Assembly: GCF_024347375.1 (NCBI RefSeq)
Contig: NZ_AP025470.1
Coordinates: 1,302,001 to 1,366,000 of the forward strand
Reading direction: 5' to 3'
Source of the DNA: Vibrio coralliirubri
GTDB lineage: Bacteria; Pseudomonadota; Gammaproteobacteria; Enterobacterales; Vibrionaceae
DNA: 64,000 nt
Shown piece after piece: positions 45,556 through 53,071 of this stretch. The translations under genes were made by a program, and so were the position numbers. The notes under the pieces were generated by a model. That model saw only the letters and a list, made by a program, of their open reading frames with translations, had not been told where the DNA came from and made no database searches. Every line of letters begins with the position of its first letter. Position 1 is the first letter of the stretch.

Positions 45556-47145
45556 TTACGACTCCTTCTTATTTGTTAGGTTTTTAGTATGTGCAGCTTG
45601 AATCGCAGAGATAACCGCTTGTGCCTTGCCGCGAGTTTCATCGGCTTCTGCTTGTGGGTCTGAATCGAAAACCACACCAGCGCCAGCTTGTACTTGTGCC
45701 ACGCCATCTTCAACGTAAGCAGAGCGAATTACGATACAAGTATCTAGAGTCCCTTCACCGGTTAGATAACCGACTGCACCACCGTAGCTACCACGGCGCG
45801 TTTTTTCTACGTCACGAATAAGCTGCATTGCGCGGATTTTTGGTGCGCCCGTTAGCGTACCCATGTTCATACAAGCTTGGTAAGCGTGTAGAGCATCTAA
45901 GTCTTCACGGAGCTGACCAACAACACGAGAAACTAAGTGCATTACATGGCTGTAGCGGTCAACTTTTAGCAAGTCTGCTACGTGGCGAGTGCCAGCTTCG
46001 GCAATACGCGCAACATCGTTACGTGCTAGGTCGACTAGCATCATGTGCTCGGCGTTTTCTTTCTTGTCGGTACGCAGTTCAAGCTCGATACGGCTGTCTA
46101 GGTCGAAATCGATTTGACCGTCAGGGCGCTTACCACGACGACGAGTACCAGCAATTGGGTAGATCTCGATTTGGTTGGTTTCTGTCTCGTATTTCAGCGC
46201 GCTTTCTGGAGAAGCACCGAACAGAGTAAACAGCTCGTCTTGCATGTAGAACATGTAAGGGCTTGGGTTACTTTGTTTGAGTTCTTTATAAGCCGCCAAT
46301 GGAGCAGGGCAAGGTAGAGTGAAGCGGCGTGAAGGTACTACTTGGAATACATCGCCTTTAACTACGTACTCTTTTAAATCACGAACCGTTTGGCAGAAGT
46401 CTTCATCTGAAACGCTAGGTACTGCTTCAACGTTGTCGAGTGGCGTTACTTCAGTGATGGCTTTCAGGGACTGACACTGAGTTTGAATGTTGGCTAGACG
46501 GTCAGTCAATTGCGCTTTGATGCTGTCATCTTGAGCGAACAAGCTCGCGTGAAGCAGGCCTTCGTTCTCTTGGTGATCGAAACGTAATAGTGTTTCAGCT
46601 ACGTAGAATACAAAGTCAGGACAATTGTTGGTTGCTTCAGCATCACCGAGTGGCTCAAAGTTTGCCACGATGTCGTAAGCGAATAGACCCGCCATGAATA
46701 GCGCGTGTTTGTTATCAGCGTCTTGCTCAAAGCTGTGCTGAACTAAACGTAGAGCATCGAATGAAGACGCTTCTCTTAAGCGTGAGTCTTCGTCTAATTC
46801 GTTGCTTGGCTCGATAAAAGTCAGCGTCAAAACGTTATCAGTAAGGTCAGATTTAATTTCTGCTTTCACGTTTTGAGTGAGATGTTCGATAAGCGCTTGA
46901 CCGTTTTCAGTCAATGCTTGAAAGGTTACTTCATGTCCGCGACATACGATGCGAACAGCAGAGTCGATAAGGAGTAGGCTTGTCAGGTTCTGTTTAGATT
47001 CAATCTCGGCAGATTCCAACAAAAGACTATCAGTTTTGTTTTCACACAAAGTATGAAAAACGCTGGTTGGATCTTGCGAGTAAGGAACTGAAGAATTGAT
47101 GACCTCAATGGTTCCCAGCTTTTTGATTTCAATGGCCTTGTTCAC
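45556..47145 (-). CDS. trpE: Anthranilate synthase component I
   Basis: Converts chorismate to anthranilate. The 529-residue protein has the tryptophan feedback-binding segment LLLESAEIESKQNLTSLLL near the N-terminus and the chorismate-binding domain with VPSRRFTLPCPA, SPSPYMFYM-type strand, PIAGTRRRGKRPDG, LVDLARNDVARI and GTLTGAPKIRAMQLI. GTG at 47145 with AAAGGAGG upstream is the start; a longer open frame begins within the leader. Feedback inhibition by tryptophan is expected from the intact LLES motif. Confidence 0.97.
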   Translation of the reverse strand: MNKAIEIKKLGTIEVINSSVPYSQDPTSVFHTLCENKTDSLLLESAEIESKQNLTSLLLIDSAVRIVCRGHEVTFQALTENGQALIEHLTQNVKAEIKSDLTDNVLTLTFIEPSNELDEDSRLREASSFDALRLVQHSFEQDADNKHALFMAGLFAYDIVANFEPLGDAEATNNCPDFVFYVAETLLRFDHQENEGLLHASLFAQDDSIKAQLTDRLANIQTQCQSLKAITEVTPLDNVEAVPSVSDEDFCQTVRDLKEYVVKGDVFQVVPSRRFTLPCPAPLAAYKELKQSNPSPYMFYMQDELFTLFGASPESALKYETETNQIEIYPIAGTRRRGKRPDGQIDFDLDSRIELELRTDKKENAEHMMLVDLARNDVARIAEAGTRHVADLLKVDRYSHVMHLVSRVVGQLREDLDALHAYQACMNMGTLTGAPKIRAMQLIRDVEKTRRGSYGGAVGYLTGEGTLDTCIVIRSAYVEDGVAQVQAGAGVVFDSDPQAEADETRGKAQAVISAIQAAHTKNLTNKKES

Positions 47146-47276
47146 AAGACCTCCTTTATGATTCTTTAAATTTCCTGCCGTACATAGTCGCATAAAGATA
47201 CCTTTCACCCAATCTAGAATATGGTCAATTCGATGATTTGTTAGTCAGTTGAATGTGAGATGTTCGACAAATTAAA

Positions 47277-47299
47277 AAGCCCGCTATTAAAGCGGGCTT
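47277..47299 (-). terminator. trp attenuator (Rho-independent terminator)
   Basis: On the minus strand AAGCCCGCT and AGCGGGCTT pair perfectly and are followed by a T5 run. It lies between trpL and trpE. A competing antiterminator is visible: GGGCTAACGTG in the leader can pair with CACTAAGCCC at the start of the terminator. Confidence 0.9.
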
Positions 47300-47331
47300 A
47301 GTGATAACTTTTTTATAAACAAACTGTTTAA

Positions 47332-47457
47332 CTAGAAGTACACGTTAGCCCACCAAGAACTTGTCCAAGTGCGCCACCAATTAAGCTCTGAACTTGCTTC
47401 TACTGAAGAAAGTTCTAAAACTTTATCTTTATGGTTTTGGTTAAATTCTTGTAACAT
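47332..47457 (-). CDS. trpL: TrpL, trp operon leader peptide
   Basis: A 41-residue leader peptide whose translation controls attenuation of the trp operon. The C-terminal half has Trp codons at residues 27, 28, 31, 35 and 36 (NWWRTWTSSWWANVYF), five in all; the N-terminal half is helical and charged. ATG 47457 is preceded by a weak AGG, and the stop is 33 bp before the attenuator stem. Stalling at these Trp codons would favour the antiterminator. It is too short for routine gene calling. Confidence 0.93.
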   Translation of the reverse strand: MLQEFNQNHKDKVLELSSVEASSELNWWRTWTSSWWANVYF

Positions 47458-47491
47458 GGTGAACCTATCAAATGTGATACTTCGTATTTGT

Positions 47492-47508
47492 GTACTAGTT
47501 AACTAGTT
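47492..47508 (-). promoter_or_regulatory. TrpR operator
   Basis: ACTAGTTAACTAGT is a perfect 14-bp palindrome with flanks GT and TT, virtually identical to the E. coli trp operator core. It covers the trpL -10 box and lies about 70 bp upstream of rnm. A TrpR gene is not in the window. Confidence 0.85.
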
Positions 47509-47525
47509 TTGCGCTTGCAGGTCAA
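47497..47525 (-). promoter_or_regulatory. trp operon promoter
   Basis: Minus-strand TTGACC (47520-47525), a 17-bp spacer and TTAACT (47497-47502) form a good sigma-70 promoter. The TrpR-like palindrome overlaps the -10 element. Confidence 0.8.
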
Positions 47526-47577
47526 GTGTGTTGACACAAATATAACGATAAAAATTGAAAACAATGAAAAAGAATAT

Positions 47578-48432
47578 ATGAGAATTGATCTACATAGTCA
47601 TACAACAGCCTCAGATGGCCGACTTACTCCACCTGAGCTAATTGACCGAGCGCTTGGCTTTAACATCGAAGCGCTAGCGATTACAGATCATGACACGACT
47701 GATGGGCTTGCTGAAGCACGCAACTATATTGCTGATAACAACCTTCCTATTCAGCTGATCAACGGCATTGAGATTTCGACTGTTTGGCAAAACAAAGATA
47801 TCCATATTGTTGGGTTAAACGTTGATCCTGAGTCACCAGAGCTTAAAGCGCTCATTGAGCAACAGAAGCAACATCGTATTGGACGTGCAGAGATGATTGC
47901 TCAACGTCTTGAGAAAGCGACTCGTGAAGGGGTGCTAGAAGAAGTTAAATTGATTGCGGGTGATGCGCCTATTACTCGCGCTCACTTTGCTAAGTGGTTA
48001 GTCGATAACGGCTACGCAAAAACCATGCAGCAGGTGTTTAAAAAGTTTCTTACTCGCAATAACCCAGGTTATGTGCCGCCTACGTGGTGTTCAATGAGTG
48101 ATGCTGTCACGGCTATCCATGCTGCTGGTGGACAAGCCGTACTCGCTCACCCTGGGCGATATGGACTTACAGCCAAGTGGGTTAAGCGCCTGCTAGCGGC
48201 ATTTGTTGAAGCGAAAGGGGATGCGATGGAAGTTGCTCAACCTCAGCAAGCGCAACAAGAAAGACGCACACTCGCGGATTATGCTATACAATACAAACTA
48301 TTAGCCTCCCAAGGCAGTGATTTCCATTACCCATCTCCGTGGATGGAACTTGGACGTAATCTCTGGCTACCTTCTGGGGTCGAAGAAGTATGGAAAGATT
48401 GGGAGTTTCAAACGGTTTCACCATCTGAATAG
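47578..48432 (+). CDS. rnm: RNase AM (PHP-domain exonuclease, YciV)
   Basis: PHP-domain phosphoesterase of 284 residues. E. coli YciV is a 5'-3' exonuclease that matures rRNA 5' ends and also hydrolyses 3',5'-nucleoside bisphosphates. Metal ligands: [13 protein letters not shown] at the N-terminus, [24 protein letters not shown] and GSDFHYP near the C-terminus. ATG 47578 places the PHP motif 2 residues in, as in homologs; an upstream GTG-type frame from 47509 runs through the trp operator and is not used. Divergent from trpL. Confidence 0.92.
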   Translation: MRIDLHSHTTASDGRLTPPELIDRALGFNIEALAITDHDTTDGLAEARNYIADNNLPIQLINGIEISTVWQNKDIHIVGLNVDPESPELKALIEQQKQHRIGRAEMIAQRLEKATREGVLEEVKLIAGDAPITRAHFAKWLVDNGYAKTMQQVFKKFLTRNNPGYVPPTWCSMSDAVTAIHAAGGQAVLAHPGRYGLTAKWVKRLLAAFVEAKGDAMEVAQPQQAQQERRTLADYAIQYKLLASQGSDFHYPSPWMELGRNLWLPSGVEEVWKDWEFQTVSPSE

Positions 48433-48494
48433 TCTTTAGGTGAGCCAGCTCCTTCTGATGATAGAGTCGAGAGATTCGATAACGAGGATCAACA

Positions 48495-49115
48495 ATGAGC
48501 CAGTTTTTTTATGTACACCCAGATAACCCACAAGCACGCTTAATTACTCAAGCGGTTGCGATTATTCGCAATGGCGGCGTTGTGGTTTATCCAACAGATT
48601 CCGGTTATGCGCTGGGCTGTCAGCTTGAAAACAAACAAGCACTTGAACGTATCTGTAAAATTCGTCGCATCGATGACAAGCATAACTTCACGTTGTTATG
48701 TCGTGATCTTTCTGAGTTATCACTGTATGCACGCGTCGATAACGTGGCTTTCCGTCTACTGAAAGCACATACACCAGGTGCTTACACGTTTATCTTTAAA
48801 GCAACCAAAGAAGTGCCAAAGCGTTTGATGAACGCCAAGCGTAAAACGATTGGTATTCGTGTCCCAGACAACAAGATTGCACTCGACCTGTTGGAAGCGA
48901 TGGGTGAACCATTGATGTCGACGTCTCTGATTCTGCCGGGTAACGAGACTACGGAGTCGGATCCAGAAGAAATTCGTGACAGCCTAGAACATGCGGTTGA
49001 TGTCATTTTGAATGGCGGTTACTTAGGTGAGCAACCGACGACGGTTATTGACTTCAGTGACGATGATGCCGTGGTTCTACGTCGTGGTGCGGGCGATCCT
49101 GCGCCGTTTGAATAA
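48495..49115 (+). CDS. yciO: YciO, YrdC/Sua5-domain protein
   Basis: Protein of 206 residues with a complete YrdC/TsaC domain: GGVVVYPTDSGYALGCQ, KIRRIDDKHNFTLLCRDL (KRx type nucleotide site), GAYTFIFKATKEVP and TIGIRVPDN. Members make threonylcarbamoyl-AMP for tRNA t6A; YciO itself has been reported as a weaker paralog of TsaC, so its role is open. It is between rnm and rluB, the same order as in E. coli. Confidence 0.93.
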   Translation: MSQFFYVHPDNPQARLITQAVAIIRNGGVVVYPTDSGYALGCQLENKQALERICKIRRIDDKHNFTLLCRDLSELSLYARVDNVAFRLLKAHTPGAYTFIFKATKEVPKRLMNAKRKTIGIRVPDNKIALDLLEAMGEPLMSTSLILPGNETTESDPEEIRDSLEHAVDVILNGGYLGEQPTTVIDFSDDDAVVLRRGAGDPAPFE

Positions 49116-49274
49116 TCGCTTTACTGATTAACAGTCTGTAACGATACAGCAAACCTGCCACAGTAAATAACAAGTGCTTTTTGGCAGGTTATTTGCGATA
49201 ATACGCGACCGCGATTTGGTCGCGAAAAATTCATTCGACGTCTGTGAAGACGACAATTAGGTAGAAAAGAGTAA

Positions 49275-50309
49275 ATGAGCGAAAAATTACAGAAGGTTTT
49301 AGCGCGAGCTGGTCACGGTTCTCGTCGTGAACTAGAAGGTTTAATCAAATCTGGTCGTGTAAGTGTTAACGGTCAAGTTGCGAAACTGGGCGAGCGTCTT
49401 GAAGACGAGAACTCAGTGATCCGTATCGATGGCCATACTGTTTCAGGCAAGGCTTCTGAAGAAGTGGTTTGTCGTGTACTTGCTTACTACAAACCTGAAG
49501 GTGAGCTTTGTACTCGTCATGATCCTGAAGGCCGCCGTACTGTTTTCGATCGTCTACCTAAGATCCGTGGTTCTCGTTGGATTTCAGTTGGTCGTCTTGA
49601 TGCAAACACATCAGGCCTTTTGCTTTTCACTACTGATGGTGAGCTTGCAAACCGTCTAATGCACCCAAGCCGTCAGGTTGAACGTGAGTACCTAGTACGT
49701 GTATTCGGTGAAGTGACTGAGCAAAAAGTTAAAAACGTTACTCGTGGCGTACAACTAGAAGACGGCATGGCTCGTTTTGAAGATGTGGTTTACGCTGGTG
49801 GTGAAGGTATGAACCATACTTTCTACGTAGCGATTAACGAAGGTCGTAACCGTGAGGTTCGTCGTCTTTGGGAATCTCAAGAAACGACAGTAAGCCGCCT
49901 GAAACGTGTACGTTACGGTGATATCTACCTTGATAAGAAACTGCCTCGTGGCGGTTGGAAAGAGCTAGATCTTCAAGAAGTTAACTACCTGCGTGAGCTT
50001 GTTGAGCTTAAGCCTGAGAAAGAGACACTGTTGGATCTTGATCCTTCAAACACTTCTCGTAAGCGTGAGCGTTCTCGTAGCCAAAAAATTCGTCGTGCTG
50101 TTAAGCGTCACGAAGAGCGTGCAAACGCACCAAAAGGCCGTAGCAACCAAACTAAGCGCAAGAAGCCTGCAACTCGCGGTACTACAACACCTGATTCAGG
50201 TCGTAGCGCTCCAGCTGCAAACAAAGGCAAGCCTCAGGCTAACAAAAGTAAGCCTAAACTGAACAACGGTCGTCCGGCTAAACCAGCTAAGCCAAGAACA
50301 CGTCAGTAA
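49275..50309 (+). CDS. rluB: RluB, 23S rRNA pseudouridine-2605 synthase
   Basis: Pseudouridine synthase of the RsuA group, 344 residues. An N-terminal S4 domain (1-60; [21 protein letters not shown]) precedes the catalytic domain with [16 protein letters not shown] (catalytic Asp about 112) and REYLVRVFG. The last 95 residues are a disordered Lys/Arg/Ser/Pro tail (about 255-344) like that of other RluB proteins and probably bind rRNA. It ends at a strong terminator. Confidence 0.95.
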   Translation: MSEKLQKVLARAGHGSRRELEGLIKSGRVSVNGQVAKLGERLEDENSVIRIDGHTVSGKASEEVVCRVLAYYKPEGELCTRHDPEGRRTVFDRLPKIRGSRWISVGRLDANTSGLLLFTTDGELANRLMHPSRQVEREYLVRVFGEVTEQKVKNVTRGVQLEDGMARFEDVVYAGGEGMNHTFYVAINEGRNREVRRLWESQETTVSRLKRVRYGDIYLDKKLPRGGWKELDLQEVNYLRELVELKPEKETLLDLDPSNTSRKRERSRSQKIRRAVKRHEERANAPKGRSNQTKRKKPATRGTTTPDSGRSAPAANKGKPQANKSKPKLNNGRPAKPAKPRTRQ

Positions 50310-50372
50310 TTACTCAAGTAGTTACTACAGTTCTTAAGCTTAAAGCTTCATTAGCTAAAAGCACTGAATACT

Positions 50373-50401
50373 AAAAAACCTGCTCATTGAGCAGGTTTTT
50401 T
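50373..50401 (+). terminator. Terminator after rluB
   Basis: AAAAAACCTGCTCA and TGAGCAGGTTTTTT form a long stem with T tract. Confidence 0.88.
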
Positions 50402-50417
50402 ACGTCTAGAAGAAATA

Positions 50418-50495
50418 AAAGATGCGAGTAACCGAGTATCGAAAACATACTGCCATAATCGGCAGTAAGCATGCTCTTCGCATCTCTTATCTCGT
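50418..50495 (-). terminator. Nested hairpin after the SPOUT methyltransferase gene
   Basis: An outer stem AGATGCGA / TCGCATCT encloses an inner ACTGCC / GGCAGT hairpin. On the minus strand the outer stem is followed by TTTTATTTC, so it probably terminates the gene ending at 50534. Confidence 0.6.
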
Positions 50496-50533
50496 TTACG
50501 CGCACCTATAAATCTTTTCTTATCTCGTTCTAT

Positions 50534-51016
50534 TTACTTATGATTCGAGAAGTTATCGCCTTTCGCCAGTCGGTCGTAAAGCACAACATTCACTGATGCC
50601 GCTAGATTCATGCAGCCGTTAGTCGGAACGTAAATCGTCTCACGACAGAAATCTGTGATCTCTTTCTTTAGCGTGCCGTCTTCTGGGCCAAAAATATAAA
50701 ACGCGCGTGGTGGGTGCTTGTAATCAGGTAGAGGCTTAGCGCCCTCAATCAGATCAACAGCAACCGGTACGCAGCCTACTGGAATAATATCTTTCAGCTC
50801 TTCAACACCAATCAAAGGCAGGGCTAGGTGCTTTTCTTTGGTGTCGGTATGGAATTTTCGCGCATGGTCGTAGCGTGTGCCAGTGTAAAACACAGAGTTG
50901 GCGCCGTAGCAGCCAGCAGCTCGCATAACAGAGCCTACGTTTTCAGGCGTCTTTGGGTTAACTAGGCCAATGCAGGCATAGCCTTTTGATTGTGTGTCTG
51001 TTTTTGCTTTGGTCAT
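50534..51016 (-). CDS. TrmH/SpoU-family RNA methyltransferase
   Basis: SPOUT-class RNA 2'-O-methyltransferase of 160 residues with the three knot motifs: IGLVNPKTPENVGSVMRAAG (motif 1), YIFGPEDGTL (motif 2) and YVPTNGCMNLAASVNVVLYD (motif 3). The short length without an N-terminal substrate domain resembles TrmL. The target is not determined. ATG 51016 gives the motif at the usual distance; the longer frame from 51091 crosses a terminator hairpin. Confidence 0.88.
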   Translation of the reverse strand: MTKAKTDTQSKGYACIGLVNPKTPENVGSVMRAAGCYGANSVFYTGTRYDHARKFHTDTKEKHLALPLIGVEELKDIIPVGCVPVAVDLIEGAKPLPDYKHPPRAFYIFGPEDGTLKKEITDFCRETIYVPTNGCMNLAASVNVVLYDRLAKGDNFSNHK

Positions 51017-51080
51017 AATCAGTGAATCTAAAGTTGATGATGAAAGTGAGTAATCACGATGGAAAATAGCGCGATAAAAA

Positions 51081-51106
51081 TAGCCGAGCAATCGGCTCGG
51101 CTAACT
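51081..51106 (-). terminator. Terminator after the dsDNA-mimic gene
   Basis: On the minus strand AGCCGAGC and GCTCGGCT pair and are followed by ATTTTTAT. Confidence 0.75.
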
Positions 51107-51163
51107 TTTAACTCGTTTACATGAATACTTGTTTACTCATGCAGATGAGCGTCAACAGCGGTA

Positions 51164-51493
51164 TTAGTCGCGTTTCCACAGCATGTGACAGAACTTATGT
51201 TCTGGGTCACGGCTGATTAGCATGCGAGCAAATACGTCGTCTAGAACGTCATCAGCTTCATTCACAAGACCAATGCGCACTTCAGCGTAGATTTCTTTGT
51301 CGACTTCAAAGCCAACATGTTCAACCCAATCATCGCCAGTTTCAACAAGTTCTGCAGCGCCACGATCTTCAAACTGAGCTGTGAATAGAATCACGTCTGC
51401 AGGTTCAAGATTATCAGGTGCCATCTCAAGAAAGATGTCGTATGCAGTATCAATTGCATCGTCGTAAGACATTAGGTCGTTAGCTTCGGTCAT
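51164..51493 (-). CDS. yciU: dsDNA-mimic protein (DUF440/HI1450 family)
   Basis: A strongly acidic 109-residue protein (many Asp and Glu, such as LEMAPDNLEPADVIL and NEADDVLDDVFARM) that matches the HI1450/YciU family. HI1450 is proposed to mimic DNA and bind HU. It lies 10 bp downstream of yeiP on the same strand, so the two probably form an operon. Confidence 0.88.
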   Translation of the reverse strand: MTEANDLMSYDDAIDTAYDIFLEMAPDNLEPADVILFTAQFEDRGAAELVETGDDWVEHVGFEVDKEIYAEVRIGLVNEADDVLDDVFARMLISRDPEHKFCHMLWKRD

Positions 51494-51503
51494 AATAAGT
51501 ATC

Positions 51504-52073
51504 TTAGCTTGCGCGGTTCATGTATTTACGTTCAGCTGTGTTCACAACAACTTTGTCGCCAGTTGCGATGTACTCAGGAACTTGAACAGTAAGGCCTGTA
51601 GACAGACGAGCTGGCTTAGTACGAGCAGACGCTGATGCACCTTTGATTGAAGGGTCAGTTTCTTCGATAACAAGCTCAACTGAAGTTGGTAGCTCAAGTG
51701 TTGCTGCATTGCCGTCGATAAGAATCGCGTACATGCCTTGAGTTTCTTCGTTGATGAACAGTAGTTCGTCTTCGATTGTTTCACCGTTGAAGATGAATTG
51801 TGTGTAATCTTCGTTATCCATGAAGATGTACTCGTTGCCGTCAACGTAAGAGAACATTACTGCACGCTTAGTTACGTCGATAGTTTCAACGATTTCGTCA
51901 GCCTTGTGGCGAACTTCAGTTTTAACGCCAGTTGCTACATCGCTACCACGGAAGCGGTAAATCTTTTGACCGCCACGGCCACCCGGTGTTGTTACTTCGA
52001 TATCTTTAACTAGTATTGTTTTACCATCAACGTCGATCGCAAAACCTTTTTTAATTTCACTTGCTCTAGGCAT
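51504..52073 (-). CDS. yeiP: EfpL (YeiP), elongation factor P-like protein
   Basis: Three-domain EF-P paralog of 189 residues. Domain I (1-65) has the tip loop TPGGRGGQKIYRF, where EF-P would have a modified Lys or Arg; an Arg sits in the EfpL-typical extended loop. Domains II and III follow (YVDGNEYIFMDNEDY; STGLTVQVPEYI). EfpL relieves ribosome stalling at proline-containing and related motifs. It lies upstream of yciU in an operon. Confidence 0.94.
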   Translation of the reverse strand: MPRASEIKKGFAIDVDGKTILVKDIEVTTPGGRGGQKIYRFRGSDVATGVKTEVRHKADEIVETIDVTKRAVMFSYVDGNEYIFMDNEDYTQFIFNGETIEDELLFINEETQGMYAILIDGNAATLELPTSVELVIEETDPSIKGASASARTKPARLSTGLTVQVPEYIATGDKVVVNTAERKYMNRAS

Positions 52074-52210
52074 TTTGTGTTTGTCCTTAGTGGGTCTATC
52101 CGCTGATTATATCTCGGAGATGCTATAAATAGGAATAGCTTGAATCATAAAGTCACCTAGGCGATCATAGAGTTATAGTTAAATCATTATTTTATTTACC
52201 GAAACGACCT

Positions 52211-52978
52211 ATGCAGCTACCTGTTATTGACCCAACACAGCCTTTTCAACCTGAATTTCAACCTGTGGTTAACGATCTGATTACCTTTCTAAAAGGTGGG
52301 TTAGGATCTAATCTGCACAGTATTTATATTTATGGCAGTGTGGCACGTAAGCAAGCTGTTGTCGGTCGCTCCAATCTAGATGTGGTTGTGGTGACCCATC
52401 GACCGTTTCCTGACCAACGAACCACTTTGTTGAACACCATCAAATGGCGTTTCCAAAAGAGCTTCCCGCAGGTCACTCAAGTTGCGATCAAAACCACCTT
52501 AGTGAGTGAGATAGTCGATTTCGACAATATCTTCACTTGGGGTTTTATGCTCAAACACTTAGCCGTGTGTGTGCATGGTGAAGACTTATCAGACTGCTAT
52601 GGTGATTTTGAAACAAGTTGGGAAATCGCTAAGCACTGGAACATGGATGCTGAAAACTGGTTAGCGGTGTATCGCAACAAGATCGCACGAGCAACAACGC
52701 CAGAACAACAAGTCGCAGCGCAGGTGATTATCGCCAAGAAGCTTCTACGAGCGAGTTACTCTTTGGTGATGTACCGCGATAAATATTGGTTCGATGACCC
52801 AATAGAGTGCGGCCAGCAATTTTTGAAGTATCACCCAGATCGAGAAGTTGAAATCCAAAGGTTGGGCATTTTACTTTCTGGTAGACCAATCCCTAAGCGT
52901 TCGGTGATCGGTATTCTTGATGGTTTTGGTGAGTGGTTGATTAAGCAGTATCAGAAAACCGAGTTCAGAATCGGATAG
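52211..52978 (+). CDS. Nucleotidyltransferase-fold protein with altered catalytic motif
   Basis: A 255-residue protein with a minimal nucleotidyltransferase domain (about 20-110; IYIYGSVARKQAVVGRSNLDVVVVTHRPF) and a helical C-terminal half (about 130-240) similar to aminoglycoside adenylyltransferase-type proteins. In most of the family the motif is S-D-x-D; here it is S-N-L-D, so the first metal-binding Asp is Asn. It may be inactive or use different chemistry. No antitoxin or HEPN partner is adjacent. It is monocistronic between efpL and polB. Confidence 0.78.
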   Translation: MQLPVIDPTQPFQPEFQPVVNDLITFLKGGLGSNLHSIYIYGSVARKQAVVGRSNLDVVVVTHRPFPDQRTTLLNTIKWRFQKSFPQVTQVAIKTTLVSEIVDFDNIFTWGFMLKHLAVCVHGEDLSDCYGDFETSWEIAKHWNMDAENWLAVYRNKIARATTPEQQVAAQVIIAKKLLRASYSLVMYRDKYWFDDPIECGQQFLKYHPDREVEIQRLGILLSGRPIPKRSVIGILDGFGEWLIKQYQKTEFRIG

Positions 52979-53004
52979 AGACTTATTGTCTACCGACAGA
53001 TACT

Positions 53005-53044
53005 AAAAAGCAGAGCGTGCTGAAGAGCATGTCTCTGCTTTTTT
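53005..53044. terminator. Bidirectional terminator between the nucleotidyltransferase gene and polB
   Basis: AAAAAGCAGAG..TGCT and AGCA..CTCTGCTTTTTT form an extended stem with A and T tracts on its two sides. Confidence 0.8.
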
Positions 53045-53071
53045 CGTTTAAAGAGCATATTGAATATAGTG

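Noticed and set aside
45828..46229. 133-residue plus-strand frame inside trpE
   Set aside because: Antisense to a well-conserved trpE coding region; no RBS and composition of a shadow frame.
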